A stretch of 64,000 nt of DNA, from positions 19,268,001-19,332,000 of the forward strand of contig NC_056410.1 in assembly GCF_905147365.1 (NCBI RefSeq). Reading direction: 5' to 3'. The stretch comes from Aricia agestis. Its lineage: Eukaryota; Arthropoda; Insecta; Lepidoptera; Lycaenidae. The notes below the pieces were generated by a model. That model made no database searches and was not told the origin of the DNA. It worked only from the letters and a program-made list of their open reading frames with translations. This document shows positions 35,787 to 45,211 of this stretch, piece by piece. Both the position numbers and the translations under genes were made by a program. Within the stretch, counting starts at the first letter, position 1. Every line of letters starts with the position of its first letter.

Positions 35787-36197
35787 TTCGCTAATTTAAA
35801 TCTATTAGAGCATTTGTTCGTATACTATAGGTTCTATCGGCCATCGCGGTAATGAATACAAACGACTTCCTTCAATACTCCCATTGTGAGGGGAAACAAT
35901 CTTGGTATTGGCGATTTGTAACATGGACTACGTGCGGTATACGGGCTGGTTGAAATGGTAAAGGTTGAAAATTATCAATAACCGGACTGCCAATAAAGTG
36001 ATTAAAAAAACCTCTAGTAACATCCAAGTTAGAGTAGGAAGTAACATATTTAAATAAGTTATCCAATTTGGATAACTTATTTAAAAAATCTTTTTCTCCT
36101 AAATACGACAATTCCATTCTGCTTTGGGCATTTGCAATTTAACATTGAGGTTTATGATTTAAGACACGTCTTATTTAAAAAAACTACAATTAATATA

Positions 36198-36354
36198 CTA
36201 TCAGAGAAGTTGATTCCCAGGGAGATGGGGGCCTACGTAGTTTGGTCGCGTTACGTCAAACCCAGCCGTCAGATTACGACTTATTGAATTGACATAACCC
36301 AACCAACTGACGTACTATGTCCGTCAACTGCCTAGGAATCAATTTCCTCGATAG
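36198..36354. mobile_element. CTATCAGAGAAGTTGATTCC-family MITE, intact copy
   Basis: Ends CTATCAGAGAAGTTGATTCC and GGAATCAATTTCCTCGATAG are inverted (with mismatches), and TA flanks both sides (36196-36197, 36355-36356). Relatives occur at 17968, 26470 and 41966. Confidence 0.75.
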
Positions 36355-36850
36355 TAGATAATACCAGCCTTCTCCTCCTCTCTTGTAACTTTCATATTTT
36401 TTTTTCGACTTTTTAAAACTTGTTATGTTTTTAATTTTTTTATCGAGTTTACAAAATTCTCAATGACTATTTATAAAAGTTACAATATCCACCCCTTGTT
36501 CATGTTTAATAAGGTTAAACATAAAAATAGTAGGACTTTATAATATTTTTTTTATTTGTAGCCCCATTATAATACAGTTACACCCTGTATAACCGGAGCG
36601 CCATGAAGCGGATGTTAATAGTGCTATTGATTATCCCATTGTTGGTTTTTATTTCGATTGTTACTGTTTCGGATTATCTCTTCTACTAATTAGGTTTATG
36701 AGATGTTTCCACATAAATGTTAATAAGGGCTTCGTTTTGTATTTACTACTACGTTATGGACGGGTTATGTCAAGCCTAGCAAATAGATTTATCGAATCAA
36801 TATGAGTTGACATAAACAAAATGAAATGAAGTTATGATAATTATGTCTAA

Positions 36851-36984
36851 GGGGCTGTTTCACCACTTACTGATAAGTGCCGGATAGCTTATTTGACAGA
36901 TAGAGTATACTCTACTACTACTTATTTGACAAATATACTCTAAGTTGTGGATAGCCACTTATGAGTAAGTGGTGAAACAGGCCC
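36851..36984. mobile_element. MITE with GGGGCTGTTTCACCACTTA ends, TAA target
   Basis: GGGGCTGTTTCACCACTTAC and its near complement (ending GTGAAACAGGCCC) are flanked by TAA on each side. It is Harbinger-like by target site. Confidence 0.7.
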
Positions 36985-37017
36985 TAAATCAGTTAAAAAT
37001 TAACACTTTAAGAACGT

Positions 37018-37200
37018 CTACATGAGGCCTATCACCGGTTCGGAAACTAACCCGGCGAGAAGAACCGGCGTAAGAAACTCGCGCGCAACCTTTTACTTAA
37101 ATGATGCGAAAATTTTTCTTCAACAGCCTAAACTATTCATGTCTTTGTAAGTATATTTTATTATTATTATTATTTTAGTTTTTTTGTCCCACTGTAATTA
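37018..37200 (-). mobile_element. LINE 3' UTR fragment
   Basis: Plus-strand ATCACCGGTTCGGAAACTAA, CCCGGCGAGAAGAACCGG and CGTAAGAAACTCGC match the 3' UTR of the LINE at 44937-49991, in the same orientation. No reading frame is present. Confidence 0.7.
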
Positions 37201-37302
37201 TTAATCTTTTATCCTGATCTGTATTAAGAATTACAGGAATTTGAGCATCTGAAAGGCGTGTTAATAAAACTGTCTTTAAAATCTTTCAATCCCCTTACAA
37301 TA

Positions 37303-37769
37303 GGCTTGATGACTTTTTTTTTCTTATTGGTAATTGAAAGACCCTTAAAAAATAGAAACATCGCTGAAAGAATGAATCTGATAGCTTAAAAATTCACCAA
37401 GATATGACAATTCAAACATCTCATAAAATAGACCTGCCCGAAACGCTCCATACAAAGTGCTACGAAAGACTGACGTCACTCTTTCGTAGTTTGTACGCAT
37501 CGGGAGAGAACTTTGTTCGACAGATATATTAAATATTGCGTTTATGAAAGTGGTTTCATAACAAAAGTTGCTTTTAATTGCATAAGTTATCGATTGGTAT
37601 AGAAATATTAAATTTAATTGAAAAAAAAATCGACTTGATTATCTAACTTTAAAGGCGCATAACAAAAAAAAAATGCTATAGAGCTGTAATTTTGGGAACA
37701 CTTATTTTTTACCGTGATTTCTTTATTTTATTAACAAAATTCGCTAATCTTTGACCTTGTCATCATGCG
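37303..37769. mobile_element. TA-flanked element, GGCATGATGAC ends, copy 2
   Basis: A close relative of 15339-15814 over its whole length. TA at 37301-37302 and 37770-37771; ends GGCTTGATGAC and GTCATCATGCG. Confidence 0.75.
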
Positions 37770-38169
37770 TATTTATTGCTACATAACTTTATTTTTCGTC
37801 CTAAAAATGTCCAAACTCCAAAGTAATCGTCTACAAAATGTGTCCGAAATATTAACATAATCCCGACGAATCCACCAGGGATACATTATGAACTGTTGAC
37901 GTCGACATTTCGTAAGTCGCTGGATAAACATGTTTGCGGGATGCACTCACTGTGTTTGGTCGAGTAAAAGCGTGTACCAGGCGGGTTGCCAATTGAATTT
38001 TAAAAATGTTTCAACATTAGATATTCAATTAAACTAAATAAATATGAAGTTTTAAGAGAGTTTTGGGGCTTATGAAACTATACTAGGAGAACTAGATAGG
38101 AAGTAACTAGAGGACATATATAGTATCTTCGGAACCATAGCATATCTTGGTGTAAAATCTTACTTTTTG

Positions 38170-38507
38170 TTTTTTTTTATGAAATAAGGGGGCAAACTAG
38201 CAGACGCGTCATCTGATGGAAAGCAACTTCAGTCACCCATGGACACTCACAGCATCAGAAGAGCTGCAGGTGCGTTGCCGGCCTTTTTAAAGGGGGAATA
38301 GGGTAATAGGGGAGGGTAGGGATGGGAAGGGAAGGTAATAGGGGAGGGTAGGGAAGGGAATAGCGTATATAGGGGATTGGGCCTCCGGTAAACTCACTCA
38401 TTCGGCGAAACACAGCGCACGCGCTGTTTCACGCTGGTTTTCTGTGAAAACGTGGTATTTCCCCGGTCGAGTCATCCCATTCGTGCCGAAGCATGGCTCT
38501 CCCACGT
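38170..38507 (-). mobile_element. SINE-like retroposon, copy 6 (full length)
   Basis: The only full-length copy on the minus strand: poly(T) and ATGAAATAAGGGGGC at the left, GGCTCTCCCACGT at the right. The polypyrimidine tract appears as GGGTAGGG/GGGAATAGGG on the plus strand. Confidence 0.85.
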
Positions 38508-39096
38508 CATGGTAGCATATACTTGGGATACATCTCATAAAACCAAAATCACCATATTATATTTCCATATAAATTTCGAGGAGTTCTCTCGATTACTTAT
38601 GGATCACATCATCAGGTCACCACTTTTGTAAACATGGTACCAAATTTTGAAAATCGGATCATATACGGCCGAGTAATTGTTGAACTCACAAAAAATATTT
38701 AAAACAAAATATATCCACAGCCGAACATATAACCTCCTCCTTTTTGGAAGTCGGTTAAAAAGTGCATTGAAACGAGACGTGACTTTGATCATGCCAATTC
38801 AATAGCACTTATATACAGTATGTGTGAGGGTCAGTATGACTGCACCCGCTTCTAACTAAGAAATTTTTGACAATTTTTTTTTTGATTCGCAGGGGAAACC
38901 CTTCTAAAACCACCTGCGATTTGCCTTCAGCCGTATATATAGAGGAATGTCCTGGATGACAGGAGTTTATCCGTTCAATAGTGTTATTGATTATTGTATA
39001 ATATTAGTTTTGCGTAGTCGTAACAGTTGCACTATTAAACAAAATATAATCTCGTATCCAAAAGGTCCTTAGAAAAGGGCGTATGTCGAATGTCAA

Positions 39097-39230
39097 TTAA
39101 GCATTTGTGTACTAATCCACAAATGTTTTATTGAGTTATGAATGCAGTCATGTTCAATTGAGATCATTTAGGACAGACTGCATTTATAACTCAATACGTA
39201 ATTTTTGAGGGTTGATACACAAATGCTTAA
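39097..39230. mobile_element. TTAA-ended MITE
   Basis: TTAAGCATTTGTGTA at the left and TACACAAATGCTTAA at the right, with further pairing around ATTGAGTTAT and AATGCAGTC. The TTAA ends suggest a piggyBac-like element. Confidence 0.7.
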
Positions 39231-39234
39231 GGTC

Positions 39235-39653
39235 ACAGCACACATATCAACTCGGAAAGGGATCGTCACCGTATCGCCTTTCGCCTCGCCGTCAACCAGG
39301 CGTCAATCTAACGTATGCACGTAACCAAAACGTATTTGTAGCGCCTGCACATCAACTCGGCTACGGCTAGGCGACGCCTCGCTTACGGCTCGGGGAAGGG
39401 GAAAGGGGCAAGGGTGGACGAAGAAATGTAAGCTTGAGTACGGAGAGAAGTAAGCACGGGGACGACGAGCCGTAAGCAGGTTGACGGCTAGTTGACCACG
39501 CGTCGCATCCCGGTTCGGAGCCTGTTCCGAAGCGAGGCGATTACTTTATGGTTCCACTAAGTGTGCGTTGCAGTAGAGAGTTTCATAAAAACAATATTGA
39601 ACGGCTCGAGGCGATACGGTGCCAATCCCTTTCCGAGTTGATATGTGTGCTGT
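39235..39653. mobile_element. GC-rich MITE, about 40-bp TIRs
   Basis: ACAGCACACATATCAACTCG at 39235 has its complement ending at 39653; pairing continues through GGAAAGGGAT and CGTATCGCC. The 330-nt interior is GC-rich and contains two internal sites resembling the arms (ACATCAACTCGGC, CGAGCCGTAAGC). Confidence 0.75.
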
Positions 39654-39691
39654 AATCTTTAATGCCTAATTAGACGTTAGACAATTTCCAA

Positions 39692-39758
39692 AATGACTAA
39701 ATCTAAATAACCTCGCCGTTATTTATAATAACGGCGAGGTTATTTAGATTTAGTCATT
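39692..39758. repeat. Perfect palindrome, 32-bp stem, 3-nt loop
   Basis: Arms 39692-39723 and 39727-39758 are exact complements (AATGACTAAATCTAAATAAC and so on); the loop is TAT. Confidence 0.9.
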
Positions 39759-39897
39759 GTGAAATGGATATCGATATGAACTCGATAGACACGCTAGCAC
39801 GCCGGCCGCCCTTGGCCACACTTTCTACAGTTGGGTAACTAAACTGCTTCAGTTATCCACTGTTCAATTAACAAATCTGCATTCTATTCTCAAATAA

Positions 39898-39943
39898 TAA
39901 GGCCGCATTTCCTGTGTGATAAGTGGAGGAAATGCGACCTTAT
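39898..39943. repeat. Short inverted repeat
   Basis: AAGGCCGCATTTCCT pairs with AGGAAATGCGACCTT (one mismatch) around a 14-nt centre. Confidence 0.65.
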
Positions 39944-40146
39944 GAAAATTCTGTAGTGTAAAAGCTGCTTAGCTCTACGATAAATATTACAAGACAATTT
40001 TGTGATTGAAACATTAATTTTAATGTAGTATAGTTATTAAGAAATATATTATTATACTTAATATATCTTATGTAAATATGTATTATTTATGCAATTACCT
40101 ACCTTTATTTAAGTTTCATGTTTTAAATTTATCTTGTTTGTTTCAG

Positions 40147-40171
40147 GGCAACCTGTTCACATGTCCAAATG
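40147..40171 (+). CDS. Putative 25-nt second exon of the secreted protein
   Basis: It lies between a pyrimidine-rich acceptor (CTTGTTTGTTTCAG) and a consensus donor G|GTAAGT. In the phase required by the exon ending at 34127 it reads GNLFTCPN plus one base. That would put the mature N-terminus right after the signal peptide at (S)QGNLFTCPN. A cysteine followed by PN/PNG so early is compatible with the start of a chitin-binding type-2, LDL-receptor class A or similar cysteine-rich domain; the sequence is too short to decide. I found no convincing third exon in phase. Microexons of this size are easily predicted by chance. Confidence 0.45.
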
Positions 40172-40685
40172 GTAAGTTAACAATTTTATCTGCGCCGAAT
40201 ATCACAATCCTCTGTTATATATATGTAGTATTTAATAAGTTATTACCTAGGTTTTTATTAACTTATAAATGATTTATATTTTATACAGAACTTAGCAAAC
40301 TCCACCACTAAAAATACAAGCCTAAAAATAATATTTCAATCAAATTAACTCTTACAAAGAGGACTTCAAAGAATAAAACATTTCATACGTTAATATTGTA
40401 GAATGTAGCGCCTTTTTTAAACGGATTAAAACACATAAGCTTTGATATACAGTATGAAAACATTTCTAACTCGCTGAATAGTACTCCACTACACGTATTC
40501 GGATAATTTTCATATGTTTATTAATTTAGACAGCGCTCCGTGCTAAGAGGCTTCGTCTTACGACTACATTTACAAAATTAAATCTGACTCGGCTAACAAG
40601 TTTAAATGATATGCTCCTGTATAAGGGTTGGCAATATTTTTATACAAAAATAATTAATTGATTAATATGAAAAATCATTGTAAGC
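40172..40685. other. Non-coding, probably intronic
   Basis: No element recognised. Confidence 0.4.
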
Positions 40686-40850
40686 CCGGGCGCGCACTAG
40701 CGGCCAAACCGCAGCGGCCAGGTCGTGACGGCCATCGAGATACCTTACCTTAGTATGAAACCGCCATAGACTAGCGCACCTGGCCGCACGGCGGCCAGCG
40801 GCCACACCATACTTTCAATGGCCGCCGCGACCTGGCCGCTAGTGCACGCC
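40686..40850. mobile_element. GC-rich fold-back MITE
   Basis: GCGCGCACTAGCGGCCA at the left pairs with TGGCCGCTAGTGCACGCC at the right. The interior repeats GGCCAGGTCG/CGACCTGGCC and GGCCGCACGGCGGCC. Markedly GC-rich against its surroundings. Confidence 0.7.
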
Positions 40851-41159
40851 TAAGCTTTACATCACCACCATAAAAAGATCTCTTTCAATGGTAGAATAGA
40901 TAAAATGACAGATGGACAGAAGAACATAAGCTTTATCCACACTGTGCCTTTTTTTCTTCATCAAGGGCATGCGTTACAGCGCAGTCAACATAGCGCAGTG
41001 GACATAGCTATTTGTCAGTTTCTTGCCAAAGTCTAGTTCATTAAGCAGTTATTAATTCATAGTAGAATATCACTTAGATACTTTATTGCTATACCTTAAT
41101 AAAATGGATTCTCATTAGGTAACCCAGGGGAAATTCTAAATAATATAACTTTCACCCTG

Positions 41160-41219
41160 AATTCCTCAAGTGAAGAAGTCGACCGAAGAAGGTCGCGACC
41201 CATAGGTTGAAAAGCACTG
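41160..41219 (-). mobile_element. hAT-type terminus
   Basis: On the minus strand it starts CAGTGCTTTTCAACCTATGG then GTCGCGACC, an end sequence I associate with Charlie-like hAT elements. The opposite end was not found. Confidence 0.55.
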
Positions 41220-41830
41220 ACCTGGGTTATAGGTTTCGTTTCGCTTTACGCCACTACATGGGCGGCATTGGTCGCTAGATTAATGTCCGTAAATAATTAA
41301 GTTCAGTTTTATTATATTTTTTGTGCACAATAAAGTATATTTGTTTGTTTCTTTGTTTAGATAGTGAAACCTTTAGCCAAGTTTGTAAGTTCGTAAAGTA
41401 GTTCATAAAATGGCATTTTATTCACCACACAATACCACACACCACCTTCAGTCAGTATTTGCTGTCGTCCTGTGTATGTGGCAACCCTGCATAATTCGCC
41501 CTCACAATCACGCACGTAAGCCACGAATATGATAAAGCCGCTACAACTTTGTCTCGTTAATGTTCTTCAAGAATTGTTTACATTTTCGACGAGTTTGTAC
41601 CCCGTTATACATGATATAATATCATTTGTATGCTAATTAGATTATGTTCTGAATCCTTATTCTTAATCAGCTTTTGTAAATCACTTTTTTTGTTCAATTT
41701 CTTTTTAGAAACAAAGATATTCTGAGTGAATATACAAGCAAAGCAAAGTCTGCATCTTGGGTCCAACAGAAAATACTTAATTTGACACATCAGGTTTACA
41801 TGTGCCATTCTTACGTCCGCCCCGGAGAGT
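41220..41830. other. Non-coding, probably intronic
   Basis: Contains GTGCACAATAAAGTATATTTG near 41322, which resembles LINE tails, but no boundary. The 119-aa minus frame 41605-41964 runs through the hairpins to the right and is not credible. Confidence 0.4.
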
Positions 41831-41927
41831 CCCACATACCTAGGTGGTCCCCCGGGACCACCGAGGTATGTGGGAATGTGTTGCCCGGGGACCGGGGCGG
41901 GCCCCGGGCATGTGTAAACACATTCCC
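41831..41927. repeat. Two overlapping GC-rich hairpins
   Basis: Hairpin 1 (41831-41874) pairs CCCACATACCTAGGTGGTCC with its complement through a CCCCGGG turn (one mismatch). Hairpin 2 (41872-41927) pairs GGGAATGTGTT with AACACATTCCC, with an inner GCCCGGGG/CCCCGGGC stem. They share the GGG at 41872-41874, so they cannot both fully form. Confidence 0.75.
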
Positions 41928-41965
41928 CCAACGCAAAAAAAAAGTTTACATTTACATGTACCATA

Positions 41966-42244
41966 GAAGAAATTGATTGATAGGTTGTTGACGGACCTAC
42001 GTCATTTGGTCACATTATGTCAACTTAATGTAAGTCCAATATATGGGTCAATTCAGACCGCAACGAGGCGAGGCGCGACGCGACCTAAATTAGTATGGAT
42101 TTGACAGATGTCGTCAGCGAATTCTTGCGCATTTGTCAAATCATCGCAAAGTCTTGCGAATTTTTCAAATCCATACTAATTTAGAAATGCATCTACGCGT
42201 CGCGTTGCGGTCCGAATTGACCCTAAGTCGTCATCTGTCGCGGT
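41966..42244. mobile_element. CTATCAGAGAAG-family MITE split by another MITE
   Basis: The left part carries GACGGACCTACGTCATTTGG and the right part AAGTCGTCATCTGTCG, both in the order of the family. The element at 42045-42223 lies between them. Confidence 0.5.
42045..42223. mobile_element. MITE with GGGTCAATTCGGACCGCAACG ends
   Basis: GGGTCAATTCAGACCGCAAC and its near complement frame a body with paired AAATTAGTATGGATTTGA/TCAAATCCATACTAATTT. It inserted in an older MITE. Confidence 0.75.
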
Positions 42245-42865
42245 GAGTGATTGTGATTAAATGTGAAAGAACTAAGAAGTGAAGATATTAAAAAAAACTA
42301 TGACATATACAACACCAAATTATTATAACCTTTTGAAAGAACCGTCAATTTCATAAACACCAACCGTAATTGAAAATCATTATTGACAGCCTTACTGACA
42401 CTTGATGATGCCCGGTTTTGAAAGACAATATATGATGAAGGTTAGCTGGTGTTACAAAAGCAATATAATACTAGTTTATTAGTGATGTACTGTTTTTTGT
42501 TATATTTGACATGTGACCTCTGCTATAGAGCATTTACAACCCGAGAGACACTTTTTTCATTCTTCATTGCAGCAATATTACAGAGCCATTGAAACTGGAA
42601 AAATGCTTTAAACCATGAAAAAAATACCAAATAAGTATTATGTAGTTTTAAGTTCGTTGTTTCGAAATAAGCTTATAACACTTTAATATATTATCCGGAA
42701 TAACAGGTATCCTATGCCTTTTTCAGGGACTGCAACATTTTCATAGCAAACTTTATAAAAATATTCTGTTTTGTGGTTAAAGCGCTAACAGTCAACAGAT
42801 GAACAGACATACAAGCAGACAATTTTTAAGTTTTACAATAATTTTAGGCACAACTGTTACTATTA
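42241..42865. other. Non-coding, probably intronic
   Basis: Nothing recognised. Confidence 0.4.
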
Positions 42866-42867
42866 TA

Positions 42868-43074
42868 GGTCTACTAGAAGCTGATGGCAAAAAGTGGGAA
42901 AATAAATTGACTCTAGCAATACCGGGGCAATTGGAATAAAACATTTTGATCCTTTATTCCTTTAGGGGCTTATTGTGTGGGTAAAACATGCAAATTTTAT
43001 ACAAAATTTATCCAAAGATCAAGGATATGTTTTGAAAATCTGCCGTCAAGATTTGCCATCAGATTCTGGTAGAC
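42868..43074. mobile_element. GGYCTACCAGAATCTG-family MITE, copy 2
   Basis: Inverted relative to the copy at 6860. TA at 42866-42867 and 43075-43076. It lies immediately left of the mariner remnant. Confidence 0.75.
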
Positions 43075-43090
43075 TAATAATTTCTTAATA

Positions 43091-44374
43091 CATGGGGCAC
43101 ACTAACACTTCTAGCTAATCGAAACTATTTGAGTTTTGAATGTTATATTTTTTAAACCTTGCAACCTTCCTAGCAACATAAAAGAAATTGGCGGGAAATC
43201 ATTTGTCAATTGTTTTTTATCACGCATCAAAATTCTACGTACCTACGTAACGAAATTGGAATTAGGTCGAAAAGATTTTAGAGCGATGATTTTTTATGAT
43301 TTTAAAAGTTCTCTCTCTCCGCAAGACTGTGCTGCTCGTCTTCAAAATGCTTTTGGGAAGAAAGTACCTTGTTTGAGCACCGTGAAGAGATGGTATACTG
43401 AATTTGAGAGAGGTCGAGTTTCTTTACATGACGAATTTCGTGAAGGGCGGCCTTCAACTGCCGTCAACGAAAGTAATGTGGCTACTGTTAAGCGGCTAAT
43501 TGAAGAAAACCCGTAGATTACCTATGAGACAATTTGAGGACTATTGGGGATTGGTATGAGCCAAATTAAAAAAAATTACACGAAGAATTATTGTGAGTTC
43601 GGAAACTTTGTTGTGGTTGGACCCCTCATGAACTGACAGCGGAGCAGAAGCGGGCTCGCGTGGAATGGTGCTCACAGATGCTACTGAAGCACGCCCACGG
43701 ACATTCTAATGCTTTTTATGACATTGTCACAGGAGACGAAACGTGAATTTGTTGTTTTGAACCCGAAAAAGAACAGCAATCTTGTGAGTGGGTGTTTGAA
43801 AATGAGAACAAGCCAACAAAAGTGATTCAGGCGAGAAACGTTAGTAAGAAAATGATCGTGTTTTTTTTCTGACCTACGGATCCCATCTGTGCAATTCCAT
43901 TTGGAGATCAAAAGAGTGTTCATTCTGAGTGGTATACTACCATTTGTTTACCCAGGATATTAGAAAAGATTCGCGAAAGATGACCAAAAAGCCGTATTCT
44001 CCTACATCACGACAACGCCTCTTCACACACGGCCAACAAAACAAAGTCATTTTTAGGTTCCGAAAAATCACAACTCGTCACCCATCCTGCACATAGCCCC
44101 GACCTAGCACCCTGTAATTTCTGTATTTTTCCCAAAATTAAAGATTTAATGAGAGGTTTCACTTTTACCAACTCCGAAGAGGCAGTGATAGCGTTCAATC
44201 AGCACGTAGAAAACATGCCTTCAGATCTGTGGTCCTCCTGTTTTAAAAAATGGTTCGATCGCATGAAAAATGTTAAGAATGTAAAGGAGAGTATTTTGAA
44301 AAGCAATAAACATAATAATTTGGTTATAACACGTCGTTTTTTAAGTTACGCAAAACTTTCAGTGTGACCTACGT
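43091..44374 (+). mobile_element. Degenerate mariner transposon
   Basis: About 1.28 kb, the size of a mariner. The left end contains GGGGCACACTAACACTT and the right end, complemented, AGGTCACACTGAAAGTT, plausible eroded TIRs. The transposase is described separately. It carries several disabling changes and no intact TIR pair. Confidence 0.75.
43240..44367 (+). pseudogene. Mariner transposase pseudogene
   Basis: The N-terminal part to 43516 encodes the mariner helix-turn-helix region: FRAMIFYDFK, LSPQDCAARL, STVKRWYTEFERGR, DEFREGRPS. A stop follows at LIEENP. Then, across several stops and frame changes, come VTGDE (first catalytic D, codon at 43735), LLHHDNASSHTA (second D, 44011) and SPDLAPCNF. 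The residue 34 positions after the second D, normally the third catalytic Asp of the DD34D triad, is Asn here (codon AAT at 44116). The C-terminal frame 44149-44367 (FDRMKNV...FLSYAKLSV) is intact. Mariner transposase cuts and pastes DNA at TA; this copy cannot. Confidence 0.85.
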
Positions 44375-44936
44375 ACAACTCTATTGGAGTTCTCAATACG
44401 GGTATATAATTATCACAGCCCACAGAGCCTAGTTCGCACTTAACACTTAAGACATCTGAAATTCTGTTTCGGAATACATTCGAAACTGCAAACCTGAACA
44501 TGAATACAGAGTGAGTCCGAAATATTACTGTGGAATGGCCTGCTATGTCCGTAAAATGCAATATTTAAGATACAGATAAAATTGAGAATAATATTTTCGT
44601 GCAATACACGAGTATAGGTACTATAAGCAAGAGCAGTTACTAACTTTTCACAAGCGATTTAAATAAGTAAGCTTCAAAATCCAGACTTGCATTATGCATA
44701 GTAACTTCAAAGGCAAAATGTTGTGTGCTTATTCTATAGATCTGAAAATTGGTCAACATCTATTTTTCTCACTCGAAATACGTATATCATGATTTATGGC
44801 AAAACAAGATTTGTCGAGTCAACTAAATAGTTTTTACAGATTTAGGGTGTTTATTTGTCAGCCCTTCATCCATTCGACTGTACATTTATTTTTCAGCTTT
44901 TATAGCGTCTTATTTTATGAATGAAACTGTAAATTA
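44375..44936. other. Non-coding spacer
   Basis: Nothing recognised between the mariner and the LINE. Confidence 0.4.
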
Positions 44937-45211
44937 TATAAACTCAAACTCAAACTCAATTTTTTTGATTCAGAATATTTTTTTTCAAATATTCTCTGAA
45001 CGTCGGGGCTACACAGATGCCTACCACCGGTTCGGGAACTAACCCGGCGAGAAGAACCGGCGTAAGAAACTCGCACGGGGCCATCTTTTTCTAAAAAGAT
45101 GGAAAATTACAAAAAATATATTATAAAATAACAGTGTGACTAAATAAAATATAACGAGTGTACAATTATTATACTTAATATTATATAGAAACAGCTCTGC
45201 AGGGGGCAACC

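Larger units (their letters stand above)
34128..40146 (+). other. Putative intron 1 (6.0 kb), repeat-filled
   Basis: It runs from GTAACA at 34128 to CTTGTTTGTTTCAG ending at 40146. Listed elements fill much of it. The parts without any (34128-34754, 34818-35318, 35787-36195, 36355-36847, 37772-38169 and 38508-39096) hold no recognised features. The call depends on both exon predictions. Confidence 0.45.

Noticed and set aside
41605..41964. 119-aa minus-strand frame with Gly/Pro-rich segment
   Set aside because: The Gly/Pro segment is a readout of the GC-rich hairpins; no start context or domain.
43136..43516. 126-aa protein as a possible host DNA-binding gene
   Set aside because: It is the N-terminal domain of a mariner transposase pseudogene; the remaining parts follow downstream.
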